Shown piece after piece: positions 1 through 7,875 of a stretch of 64,000 nt of DNA. Positions within the stretch are counted from its first letter, which is position 1, and every line of letters starts with the position of its first letter. The position numbers and the translations under genes are program-made. This DNA is from JAEUMG01 sp046349315 (GTDB lineage Bacteria > Pseudomonadota > Alphaproteobacteria > Rhizobiales > Aestuariivirgaceae), in assembly GCA_046349315.1 (NCBI GenBank), contig JAXMCQ010000023.1:27997-91996 (forward strand), given 5' to 3'. The notes under the pieces are model-generated. The model was given only the letters and a program-made list of their open reading frames with translations. It did no database searches and was not told the origin of the DNA.

Positions 1-1
1 C

Positions 2-163
2 AGGGTCACCAATCTCCGCAACGGCCAGTCGGTCGTGGTCAGGATCAATGATCGCGGACCGTTCATTCGCGGGCGGATCATCGACCTCGCCTATGGCGCT
101 GCGCGCGCCGTCGGTCTCCACCGCTCCGGGACTGCCAAGGTCGAGATGGTGGTGCTGAAGTAA
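2..163 (+). CDS. rlpA: RlpA-like septal ring lytic transglycosylase, C-terminal fragment
   Basis: This is the 3' end of a gene that begins before the window; 53 codons and the stop are visible. The translation contains RINDRGPF and later IIDLAYGAARAVGL, the signature of the double-psi beta-barrel of RlpA (rare lipoprotein A), a periplasmic or outer-membrane enzyme that cleaves denuded peptidoglycan glycans. The conserved Asp of NDRGPF is present. No SPOR domain follows, so this member ends with the barrel, as many short alphaproteobacterial RlpA proteins do. The reading frame was taken from the motif and the single clean stop. Confidence 0.85.
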   Translation, partial: RVTNLRNGQSVVVRINDRGPFIRGRIIDLAYGAARAVGLHRSGTAKVEMVVLK

Positions 164-187
164 GGATCAGCGCCACTGTCCAAGTTT

Positions 188-215
188 CGTCATCCCGGCT
201 TTCGCCGGGATGACG
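188..215. repeat. Palindromic REP-like element, family A
   Basis: A 28-base near-perfect palindrome with core TCCCGGCTTTCGCCGGGA sits just after rlpA. The same core recurs at about 2658, 29217, 29289, 56610, 56678, 58076 and 58146, always between genes. It can fold into a stable hairpin but lacks a T-run, so it is classed as a dispersed repeat, not a terminator. The rest of the gap to 248 shows nothing recognisable. Confidence 0.85.
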
Positions 216-248
216 GTTTGGTTCAGGTGATCCGAGCCGGCCGGCAAC

Positions 249-512
249 TTATTCCCGGCCGCGGTTGTTGCGAATGCGAACGAGGTCGCTCGATGACAGA
301 ACGGGTGCGGGCGAGGCCACGACTTGGATCGCTTTTGTTGCTTCAGTGCTCTCGACAGCGAGTGTTAGGCCCGCCGTGTCGCATCTCTCCGTCAAATGAG
401 GATAGGAGCGGCCGCAAGGGTCGATTTCCGGACGAGCGTGCAGCATGTCGCTTCCCGTGAAGACCAAAGCGAGCGCGAGTATTGCCGATCGAAGGTCAAA
501 CTTGTGTTGCAT
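249..512 (-). CDS. Small secreted hypothetical protein (87 aa)
   Basis: Function is not recognised. The chosen ATG at 512 follows GGAAGGA at good spacing. The product starts MQHKFDLRSAILALALVF, a plausible signal peptide cleaved near ALA/HA around residue 26, leaving a mature peptide of about 60 residues with two cysteines in DPCGRSYPHLTERC. It is divergent from the winged-helix/TPR regulator starting at 639, with about 126 bases between the two starts that must hold both promoters. No transmembrane segment or known domain is visible. The gene could be spurious; the ribosome binding site and signal peptide are the only support. Confidence 0.45.
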   Translation of the reverse strand: MQHKFDLRSAILALALVFTGSDMLHARPEIDPCGRSYPHLTERCDTAGLTLAVESTEATKAIQVVASPAPVLSSSDLVRIRNNRGRE

Positions 513-638
513 TTCAGGATCCTTCCATTTCCAGACCACGTTCTCGTCGTGTCGAAAGGATGCCTGGGGATAGCCTCGCAGTATCGAAGCAATCCCCGAA
601 TTGTTCCGAAAAACTCCTAATTCGGCTAGAATTGCCCT

Positions 639-2273
639 ATGGGCGCGCGACGATTAACATTCGGTCCGTTTGAGCTCGATGCGGAGCGCAAGCTGCTGTT
701 TAAGCAGGGAGCGCCGGTTGCGATGGGGCAAAGGGGCCTGGCACTGCTTGAGGCGCTCCTGGCGGCTGGCGGGCGCGCGGTGTCAAAAGCAGAACTCATG
801 GATGTCGCCTGGCCCTCGCAACAGGTCGAAGAAAGCAATCTCTCGGTTCAGATCGCGGCCTTGCGAAAGGGCCTGGGGCCGAGAGCCGATGGCGAAGAAT
901 GGATCGCGACCGTGCCGCGCGTCGGCTATCAGCTCATTGAGTCGGCTGTCGGCGTCAGTGGCCGCACCGGCATGGGATCTGAAAATGGGAAACCCTCGGT
1001 CGCCGTGCTGCCCTTCACAAACATGAGCGGCGACCCGGAACAGGAATACTTTGCGGACGGCATCACCGCGGATATCATCACGGACCTATCGAAAGTCTCG
1101 GGCCTCTCGGTGATCGCGCGCCAGACGACTTATGGTTACAAGGGCAAGCCAGTCGACATCCAGGAGATTTACCGGCGTCTCAATGTTTCCTTGGTTGTTG
1201 AGGGAAGCGTACGCAAGTCCGACAATCGTGTCCGCATCAATGCGCAATTGATCGACGCCCGCGTCGGTACCCATCTTTGGGCCGACCGCTATGATCGCGA
1301 CCTGGTCGACATTTTCGTGGTTCAGGATGAAATCACCAAAGCGATCGTCGAGCAATTGAAGGTGAAACTATTGCCCAGGGAGAAGAGGGCGATCGAGACT
1401 ATCCCCACTTCGAACATCGAGGCCTATAATTATTATCTTCAGGGTCGCCATCTTTTTCACTTGCATGCGACATCACATGTGCTCCTCGCCCGGCGCATGT
1501 TCATGAAGAGCCTGGAGCTCGATCCGGCCTATGCCCGCGCCTATGCCGGCCTCGCCAATGCCGCCTTTTTTCTCTATGTCAACGACCATGAGGGCGTGAC
1601 AGCCTCAGACATCTTCGATGCGAGCAGCAAAGCGATTGAGCTTGATCCAACGCTCGCCGAAGCGCACGCCTCGCATGGAATAGCCCTTCACCACCTGGAT
1701 CGCTATCCCGAAGCCGTCGTCGCATTCGAACGGGCGCTGGCGATCGATCCCAACTGCTTCGAAGCTTGTTACTTCTATGCTTATGCCGCGCGAGAAACCG
1801 GCGATCTCGAAACCTCCGCGAGGATGGACAAGCGCGCCAGTGAGATCGATCCTGACGATTGTCGCGTTCACTTCAATCTCGCGCAGGTCTATGACGATCT
1901 GGGGCGAACCGAAGAAGCCCTTGAAATGGCGCAGCGTGGCGTTGAGGCAGCGGAGCGCATGTGCGCCCATCACCCGGAAGTCTCGCTTCCACTCGCCGTG
2001 GGTGCCGGCTCGTTGGCCCGGCTCGGCGAACGGACGCGCGCTTTCGAATGGTGCGCGCGGGCGCTGGCGATCGCTCCGGATGATCCACTGACGCTCTACA
2101 ATGTCGCGTGTGGTTACGCGCTCTTGGGCGAACTTAACCTGTCGCTCGATATACTGGAGCGCTGGCGCCCGCGTGCCAATGCGACCTGGCGGACATGGAT
2201 TCGCAATGATACCGACTTCGACCCGTATCGTGACAATCCGCGCTTTCAGGAATTTCTCGGTCGGCTCGGATAA
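639..2273 (+). CDS. CadC-type winged-helix / TolB-like / TPR regulator
   Basis: A 544-residue multidomain regulator. Residues ~1-105 form an OmpR/CadC-type winged helix (begins RLTFGPFELDAERKLL, ends with the wing motif PRVGYQLI). Residues ~118-235 match the adenylate-cyclase-associated TolB-like domain (SVAVLPFTNMSGDPEQEYFADG, later LIDARVGTHLWADRYDR). The rest is TPR repeats of the type ALAIDPNCFEACYFYAYAA. Unlike E. coli CadC there is no transmembrane helix between the winged helix and the sensor, so it should be cytosolic. Such proteins are common and mostly uncharacterised in Hyphomicrobiales. No operon partner lies downstream. The target genes are unknown. Confidence 0.85.
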   Translation: MGARRLTFGPFELDAERKLLFKQGAPVAMGQRGLALLEALLAAGGRAVSKAELMDVAWPSQQVEESNLSVQIAALRKGLGPRADGEEWIATVPRVGYQLIESAVGVSGRTGMGSENGKPSVAVLPFTNMSGDPEQEYFADGITADIITDLSKVSGLSVIARQTTYGYKGKPVDIQEIYRRLNVSLVVEGSVRKSDNRVRINAQLIDARVGTHLWADRYDRDLVDIFVVQDEITKAIVEQLKVKLLPREKRAIETIPTSNIEAYNYYLQGRHLFHLHATSHVLLARRMFMKSLELDPAYARAYAGLANAAFFLYVNDHEGVTASDIFDASSKAIELDPTLAEAHASHGIALHHLDRYPEAVVAFERALAIDPNCFEACYFYAYAARETGDLETSARMDKRASEIDPDDCRVHFNLAQVYDDLGRTEEALEMAQRGVEAAERMCAHHPEVSLPLAVGAGSLARLGERTRAFEWCARALAIAPDDPLTLYNVACGYALLGELNLSLDILERWRPRANATWRTWIRNDTDFDPYRDNPRFQEFLGRLG

Positions 2274-2280
2274 CCAGACA

Positions 2281-2689
2281 AGCCTCACCGGGGAGCACTA
2301 GAGCGGGATGTAATCAGGCGGAATCGGGCTTACGAACGGACTCATAGCGCGGTGTCTGCGTGCTTCGAGGCCCGCTTCGCGGGCACCTCAGCATGAGGAA
2401 AATCTTCAACCCTTAGGGTGAGTTGCGGCGCGCGCCATCGGCCTGCACCGCTCCGGGATGGCGGTAACAACAACCCAAGCTGTCATTGCCCGGACGTGGT
2501 CCGGCAATCCATCGCTCCGTGCATACTGACAGCAGAGGAACGGCACAATGGATCGCCGGAATAAATCCGGTGATGACAATTGGGGAGACGTCAAGCCGGA
2601 GAAGCTGGATTCGTGGGCGATTGAAAACCGCTCCAAGATTCTTCACTCGAAGAGTGGAGTCCCGGCTTTTGTCGGGATGACGGTTTGGC
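2281..2689. repeat. Repeat-rich intergenic region
   Basis: About 400 bases without a credible gene. It carries a fragment GAGCGGGATGTAATCAGGCG resembling a common Hyphomicrobiales repeat, a family B half-element at 2361-2399 (TTCGAGGCCCGCTTCGCGGG, matching 53994-54030), an imperfect inverted pair around 2480-2580 built from TTGCCCGGACGTGGTCCGGCAA and GATCGCCGGAATAAATCCGG, and a degenerate family A palindrome at 2658-2682. Short open frames here are low-complexity readings of the repeats. Confidence 0.7.
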
Positions 2690-4120
2690 TCAAAGACTAG
2701 GCCGGCGCTCCTTGGTCGTGAACCACGGGCCGGCGGCTTTCTCATAGGCCGCGGCGGCGCGGAAAACATCGCCGTCGCAATAGGTGCGCCCGACGATCTG
2801 GATGCCGGTCGGAACGCCATTCTTGGCGCGGCCCGAAGGCACCGAGAGCACCGGGCAACGGCTCATGGTGTTGAAGGGCGTGGTCATCACCCAGCCAAGG
2901 AAGGGATCGACCTCCTTGCCATTGATCTTGACCTTCATCTTGGTGTGATCGAAATCGGCAACCACCGCCGGGATCGCGGTGGTCGGGCAGACCAGAACAT
3001 TATACTTCTCAAGCGTCGGCCCCAATGTCGAATACATCTTGTTGGCGACATCAAGCGTTCCGACGAAGTCCGCAGCCTTCGACTTCTGGCCCTTCTTGGC
3101 GAAATCGCGCGCATAAGGCGTCATGAGCTCGCCATGGGTCTTGAGCAGGCGCGACAGCGAGGCGCCGAAGAGATGCTCAAGATAGGTCATGCCGGCTTCG
3201 AGTACTTCCGGCGTCCAGCCGAGATCGACTTCCTCGACGGTCGCGCCCAGCGAGCGAAAGACATCGAGGGCGGCGAGCGTATTCTTTTGGACTTCCTTGT
3301 CGACCTCGAAGGCGCCGAGCGTCATCGAGAAGGCGATCTTCCAATCCTTGATCGGCTTGAAGGAAGTCGGAAGCGTGAGCTTTGGACGGAGCGTTGAAAT
3401 ATCGAGCGGGCTCGGGCCCGACATGATGTTCTGGAGGATGATGGCATCCTCGACATTGCGGGCGAGGGGGCCCGTGTGACAGTAGAAATCGAGATTGAAG
3501 GGCGGATCGTCAGGGTTGCGGCCATAGGGCGGCTTGTAGCCGATGAGGCCGCAGGTCGAGGCCGGAATGCGGATCGAGCCGCCAATGTCCGAGCCCGTGC
3601 AGATTGCCGATGTGCCGGAGGAAAGCGATGCCGCAGCGCCGCCCGACGAGCCGCCCGGCGTATAGCGCGGATTCCACGGATTGCGGGTGACGCCCCACAG
3701 CCTCGACCAGGTGAAGCCGGCGCAGGAGAATTCCGGTGTTGCGGTGCGCGCATGGACGATGCCGCCCGCCTTCAGGATCCGCTCATTCATCGGCGAGGTG
3801 TGCTTGCCGACATAATCCTTGAGGATGAGCGAGCCCTGCGATGTCGGCTTGCCCTCGATATAGCTCTCATCCTTGATGCCGATCGGCAGCCCCTCGAGCG
3901 CGCGGGTGCGGCCATCGGTCTTCATGTATCGGCTTTCAGCTTTCTTTGCCAAATCCATGGCTTCGTCGAAATGCGTGTAGGTGAAGCAGTTGATCTTCTT
4001 CTTGGTCGACTCGGCGCGGGCGATGACCGCCTTCATCAAGTCAACAGGCGATAGTTTTTTCGCCTTGAAGCGCCGCAAGGCCTCGCCGGCGGGCAGATAG
4101 CAAAGCTCGAGATCGGTCAT
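2690..4120 (-). CDS. Amidase signature family hydrolase (paralogue 1)
   Basis: A 476-residue amidase-signature enzyme, a cytosolic hydrolase of carboxamide bonds. The Ser-cisSer-Lys triad is visible: Lys in GLPIGIKDES, the central Ser in GGSSGG, and the nucleophile in DIGGSIRIPAS. The C-terminal GIQIVGRTYCDG is also typical. It is a close paralogue of the amidase at 10795-12228; both start with M-T-x-x-E-L-C-Y-L. It is last in a minus-strand run (isochorismatase, serine hydrolase, amidase) with gaps of 9 and 13 bases, downstream of potD. The start ATG follows GGGGGAA. The substrate is unknown; the neighbours suggest an amine-derived amide. A nylon-oligomer (NylA-like) activity is possible but not demonstrated. 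Confidence 0.9.
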   Translation of the reverse strand: MTDLELCYLPAGEALRRFKAKKLSPVDLMKAVIARAESTKKKINCFTYTHFDEAMDLAKKAESRYMKTDGRTRALEGLPIGIKDESYIEGKPTSQGSLILKDYVGKHTSPMNERILKAGGIVHARTATPEFSCAGFTWSRLWGVTRNPWNPRYTPGGSSGGAAASLSSGTSAICTGSDIGGSIRIPASTCGLIGYKPPYGRNPDDPPFNLDFYCHTGPLARNVEDAIILQNIMSGPSPLDISTLRPKLTLPTSFKPIKDWKIAFSMTLGAFEVDKEVQKNTLAALDVFRSLGATVEEVDLGWTPEVLEAGMTYLEHLFGASLSRLLKTHGELMTPYARDFAKKGQKSKAADFVGTLDVANKMYSTLGPTLEKYNVLVCPTTAIPAVVADFDHTKMKVKINGKEVDPFLGWVMTTPFNTMSRCPVLSVPSGRAKNGVPTGIQIVGRTYCDGDVFRAAAAYEKAAGPWFTTKERRPSL

Positions 4121-4133
4121 GATGGTTCCCCCG

Positions 4134-5348
4134 TCAGAGCGCGGCGGCGATGGCGTGAAGGGCCTTCAGCGTCGCGATGTTGTAACTCACATTGAGAAAA
4201 TCGGGCCAGCTCGAGAGCTTCACCGCCACGAGCTGATGATCCCAATTGATGTAGATGAGCTGGCCGAAGACGCCGCGCGCCATGAGCGAGCGTGATTGCG
4301 GGTCCTCGATCCAGAATTGATTGTGATAGGCGCCGTGCGGCAAGGATTGCGTATAGGGCTCGCGGAAGAGCGCGTGATTGCCATTGCGCGTCGCCTCGAC
4401 CCAAGCGGCCGGAATGACCTCGACGCCATCGACCGCGCCGTGATCGAGATAGAGCTGGCCGAAGCGCGCATAATCGCGCAAGGCGGCATTGAAGCCGCCA
4501 TCGGCAAGCGCATAGCCCGCCGGATCGACGGTGAGATTGGCGCTCTCCTCGACGCCGATCTTCTGCCAGATCTCTTCCGAGACGAGCTGCGGCAGGCGCT
4601 TGCCGGTGACGCGCTCCATGGCGAAAGCGAGGACATCGGTCTCAATCGAGCGATAGACGAAAAGCGCGCCATGCGGCCGGTTGGTCTCCGTCAATGTCTC
4701 GATCAGTTCCCAGATATGATGCGGCCAGCGGAATTGCGGATCGGTATCGGGCGGGATCGGCTTCCAGCCATCGGCGACATCGAGCATGCCGATCTCGGAA
4801 TAGGGGTTGGTATATTCTTCGCTGAAGCGCACGCCGGTCGTCATGTCGAGGACCTGCTGCAATGTCGCGCCACGCCAGCCGGTGTGGGCGAGATCGGGCA
4901 AATAGTCGGTGACGGGCGCGGCGGTATCGAGAAGCCCACGGCCGATCAGCGCGCCGGCTGTTCCCGCTGTGATCGATTTTCCGACCGATTGCGAGAGGTG
5001 CAAGGTGCGATCGTCCATGCCGTTGAAGTAGCGCTCGTAAACGATGCGGCCCGCCTTGAGCACGATGAAGCCGTCGGTATAGGTCTCATCGAGGAAGCCC
5101 GAGAGCGTTGAAGGCGAACCATCGCTCAGGGCAATGGGAAGCGTGTGGAGATCGCGATCATCGCGCGGCAACGGCCGCACCGGCCCGCGACCGCGCCAGA
5201 CTTCGGCGGTTGGGACGAGTTCGCGGACGTGCTGGAACGACCAACGGTTCCAGGGGGCGCGATCCCAATCGATGCGCGGCGGGATGAGGCGCGGCGGCGA
5301 GCCCTGCATGATCGGGATTGGCGTGTCTGAATTGCGATAGCTCGGCAT
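4134..5348 (-). CDS. Serine hydrolase, beta-lactamase/NylB-like family
   Basis: A 404-residue member of the penicillin-binding/class C beta-lactamase fold. The catalytic SxxK is Ser121-Val-Gly-Lys124 in HLSQSVGKS, and the domain continues with typical QQVLDMTTGVRFSEEY and ADGGFNAALRDYARFGQLYLD motifs. No signal peptide is visible, so it should be cytosolic, unlike true beta-lactamases but like 6-aminohexanoate-dimer hydrolase (NylB) and related esterases. The start ATG follows GAGGA. It lies between an isochorismatase-fold hydrolase and an amidase-signature enzyme, close to a polyamine importer, so an amide or ester of an imported amine is the likely substrate. The assignment to the fold is firm; the substrate is inference. 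Confidence 0.85.
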   Translation of the reverse strand: MPSYRNSDTPIPIMQGSPPRLIPPRIDWDRAPWNRWSFQHVRELVPTAEVWRGRGPVRPLPRDDRDLHTLPIALSDGSPSTLSGFLDETYTDGFIVLKAGRIVYERYFNGMDDRTLHLSQSVGKSITAGTAGALIGRGLLDTAAPVTDYLPDLAHTGWRGATLQQVLDMTTGVRFSEEYTNPYSEIGMLDVADGWKPIPPDTDPQFRWPHHIWELIETLTETNRPHGALFVYRSIETDVLAFAMERVTGKRLPQLVSEEIWQKIGVEESANLTVDPAGYALADGGFNAALRDYARFGQLYLDHGAVDGVEVIPAAWVEATRNGNHALFREPYTQSLPHGAYHNQFWIEDPQSRSLMARGVFGQLIYINWDHQLVAVKLSSWPDFLNVSYNIATLKALHAIAAAL

Positions 5349-5357
5349 TTCAAGTCC

Positions 5358-5939
5358 TCAAAGTGTCAGTCCTGCGGGGGCCTCGTCGACAAGGTCACTG
5401 ACGCGGTCACGATAGGTTGCGAGATCGCGGACCCATTCGTAGAAGAGGCCCTTGGTGGTGGTGATGCGGAGCCCGGCATCGCGCAGACGCTCGATGCCGT
5501 CATGATGATGCGGCGGCGGCGAGCCGCAGGCGTCTGCGATGACGGTTACATCGAAGCCGGCGGCGGCGAGGCCAAGGGCCGACTGCGCGATGCAGACATC
5601 GGTCTCGAGCCCAGTCAAAATGAAGCTCTTGCGGTCCGTTTTGATCACGGCCTCGCGGATATCGTCCTGGCCGTGGAGACCGAAGACCATCTTGTTGTGG
5701 ATGTGCGTTTGAGGCGGCAAGGCGGTGGCGAGCGCCGGAACCAAGGGACCGTTGCGGTTCATGTCCTCGGCGGTCGCAAGGATCGGGATGTCAAGGCGCG
5801 CGGCAACCTTCACCAGCCACAAGATGCGCGCCACGAGGATTGAGCGCTCATGCAGTGGCAATTTGGCGAGGAAATTCTCCTGAACGTCGATAACGCCTAG
5901 ACAAGAGTCATTGCGATCGACAAGGGAAGCGCGATTCAT
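5358..5939 (-). CDS. Isochorismatase-family cysteine hydrolase
   Basis: A 193-residue cysteine hydrolase with the family triad Asp18 (GVIDVQE), Lys83 (NKMVF) and Cys116 (TDVCIAQS). The fold covers nicotinamidases, N-carbamoylsarcosine amidases and many amide hydrolases. A cis-peptide-like GLETDVC loop precedes the cysteine. It is first of three hydrolase genes, but its ATG lies only 11 bases after the T-run of the potD terminator hairpin and has no clear Shine-Dalgarno sequence. It therefore either depends on read-through from the transporter operon or is translated from a processed transcript. The substrate is unknown; a ureido or amide product of the imported compound fits the neighbourhood. 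Confidence 0.85.
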   Translation of the reverse strand: MNRASLVDRNDSCLGVIDVQENFLAKLPLHERSILVARILWLVKVAARLDIPILATAEDMNRNGPLVPALATALPPQTHIHNKMVFGLHGQDDIREAVIKTDRKSFILTGLETDVCIAQSALGLAAAGFDVTVIADACGSPPPHHHDGIERLRDAGLRITTTKGLFYEWVRDLATYRDRVSDLVDEAPAGLTL

Positions 5940-5950
5940 GTCGGATAAGC

Positions 5951-5980
5951 AAAAAGCCCCGGCAGTTCCCTGCCGGGGCT
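5951..5980 (-). terminator. Rho-independent terminator after potD
   Basis: On the minus strand a 10-bp GC-rich stem (AGCCCCGGCA / TGCCGGGGCT) with a short loop is followed by TTTTTG. It lies 11 bases beyond the potD stop and directly before the isochorismatase start, so it probably sets a partial stop between transporter and hydrolase genes. Confidence 0.85.
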
Positions 5981-5990
5981 CGTTGAGATC

Positions 5991-7025
5991 TTACTTCTGA
6001 AGGTCGGTCCAGATGCGGGTATAAAGCTCCTGGACTTCCGGCGGGCAGGTCAATGAGAACACGCCCTTATCGGCAAATTCAGCCGGAACGACGATTTCCG
6101 GCGCGGTCTTCATGTCTTCCGGCATGAAGGCGTCGGAACCCTTGATGCCATTGGCATAGCGCGCGAAGGCCGAGATCATCGCGGCGTTTTCAGGCGCCAT
6201 GATGAAGTTCTGGAAGAGCTTGGCATTGTCGACGTTCTTGGCGTCCTTCAGGATGGCGACATTGTCCATCCAGATGGGGAAGCCTTCCTTCGGATAGCCA
6301 TAGACGATCTTGTCGTTCTGCAGGCGTGCCCGGAACGAAGCGCCGTTCCAGTTCACGCCGGCCGAGAGATCGCCCTTGGCGTATTTCTCGACATTGCCGT
6401 AGTCCATCGAAATCCACTTAGGCTTGGCTTCGATCAGCTTGTCGCGAACCTTCTTGAGGAGTTCCTTGTCGCCGGTGCAGGGCGTGCCGCCCATGTACTG
6501 GATCGTGAGCTGCATCACGTCGGCCATTTCCGGCACGACGTTGACCTTGCCGACCAATTCAGGCGGCGGATCGAGAAAGATCGCCGACGTATTCGGATCG
6601 CCGGCATAGACGCTCTTGTTCACAGTAACGCCGGTAGTTCCCCACTGCCAGGGCACGGTGTAATGGCGGCCCGGATCGAAGGGCACATCGACCCATTTCG
6701 GATCCATATTCTTGAAATTTTCCATCTGGTCGGGGCGGCTCTCGAGGAGCAGTCCTTCATTGACCCAGATCGGAACGAAGCTCGCCGATGGCACCACAAT
6801 GTCGAAGCCATGGCCGCCGGCGCGGATCTTGGCGAGTGCCGTATCATTCGAGTCGTAGTCGGTGACCGTGACCTTGACCTTGTAGGTATCTTCGAACTTC
6901 TTGATGAGTTCGGGGCTGGTATAGTTGCCCCAATTGAAGATATTCAATTCGCCGTCCGCCAGGGCACTGCCGGCGGTAGCGAGCATGCTCGCGCCAAAGA
7001 CGGCGCCCATCAATTTCCACTTCAT
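5991..7025 (-). CDS. potD: Polyamine ABC transporter substrate-binding protein
   Basis: A 344-residue periplasmic binding protein of the PotD/PotF family. A signal peptide ends near GSALA (residue ~23), followed by the family start DGELNIFNWGNYTSPELIKKFE. Residues DYDSNDTALAKIRAGGHGFDIVVPS match the polyamine-binding fold. The start ATG follows AAGGAGG at ideal spacing. It is the last gene of potABCD, 40 bases after potC, and is closed by a strong terminator. The family binds spermidine, putrescine or related diamines; which one cannot be read from sequence. The carboxylates expected to hold the amino groups are plausible but were not mapped individually. Confidence 0.92.
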   Translation of the reverse strand: MKWKLMGAVFGASMLATAGSALADGELNIFNWGNYTSPELIKKFEDTYKVKVTVTDYDSNDTALAKIRAGGHGFDIVVPSASFVPIWVNEGLLLESRPDQMENFKNMDPKWVDVPFDPGRHYTVPWQWGTTGVTVNKSVYAGDPNTSAIFLDPPPELVGKVNVVPEMADVMQLTIQYMGGTPCTGDKELLKKVRDKLIEAKPKWISMDYGNVEKYAKGDLSAGVNWNGASFRARLQNDKIVYGYPKEGFPIWMDNVAILKDAKNVDNAKLFQNFIMAPENAAMISAFARYANGIKGSDAFMPEDMKTAPEIVVPAEFADKGVFSLTCPPEVQELYTRIWTDLQK

Positions 7026-7065
7026 AAGTTTCCTCCTTGTTACTCACCTTAGTGGTGGCTCAATT

Positions 7066-7875
7066 CTACTGCCTCTTGCGGCTCAAAAAGAAGAACAAAG
7101 TGACAATGACGATCGACAGGATTAAGAAAGCCGTCGAAATTGCGTTCATTTCCGGCGTAACGATACGTCGCAATTGGCCGAGCATATAGGTCGGCAAGGT
7201 GTCCTGGCCGCCGGATTTGACCAGTTCGGTGATGACCACGTCATCCAGCGAAATCACGAAAGCCAGCATCAGCCCGGCAATGATGCCAGGCCACAACAGT
7301 GGAAAAGTGACCCGCGTGAAGGTTTTCCAGGGGGTCGCGTAAAGGTCGCTCGCGGCGGTCTCGAGCGTCATGTCCATGCCTTCAAGCCGCGCCCGGATCG
7401 GCAGGTAGGCGAAAGGAATGCAGAAGGCGGTATGGGCGGCGATCAGATAGCCAAGTCCGGTATAGCCGGTCGCCGTCTTGATCGAGGCGAAAAAGATCAA
7501 AAGCGCAATGGCAGTCACGATTTCCGGGACCATCAAGGGCATGTTGATTGCCGCATAGATGGCGGTGAGACCGCGGAAGGGGCGGGTGCGGGTGGTGGCG
7601 AGTGCTGCCATGGTCGCGCAAATCGTCGAGATCACGGCCGCGAAGGCGGCAATGATCAGCGAGCGGATCGAGGCGTCCTTCACCTGCTCATTTCCCCAGG
7701 CCTGGTAGTACCAGCGCCAGGAGAAGCCTTCCCAGATCGCCACCGACGTGCCGGCATTGAAGGAGTAGAAGACGAGGGTGAGGATCGGCGCGTAGAGCAT
7801 CACGAAGCAGACCATCGCGATGGTGGTGAAGCCGGTCTGGCGCCTGACGGAAAAGCCACTAGCCATGGCGGACAT
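7066..7875 (-). CDS. potC: Polyamine ABC transporter permease PotC-type
   Basis: Inner-membrane permease with about six hydrophobic helices. The cytoplasmic EAA loop that contacts the ATPase is seen as LETAASDLYATPWKTFTRVTFP. It pairs with PotB and PotA in the import complex. The gene overlaps potB. The start is uncertain: ATG at 7875 or 7866 gives a compact overlap, while the longest frame begins at 7899 without a Shine-Dalgarno sequence. Length fits the PotC family (about 260-280 residues). Confidence 0.9.
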   Translation of the reverse strand: MSAMASGFSVRRQTGFTTIAMVCFVMLYAPILTLVFYSFNAGTSVAIWEGFSWRWYYQAWGNEQVKDASIRSLIIAAFAAVISTICATMAALATTRTRPFRGLTAIYAAINMPLMVPEIVTAIALLIFFASIKTATGYTGLGYLIAAHTAFCIPFAYLPIRARLEGMDMTLETAASDLYATPWKTFTRVTFPLLWPGIIAGLMLAFVISLDDVVITELVKSGGQDTLPTYMLGQLRRIVTPEMNAISTAFLILSIVIVTLFFFLSRKRQ

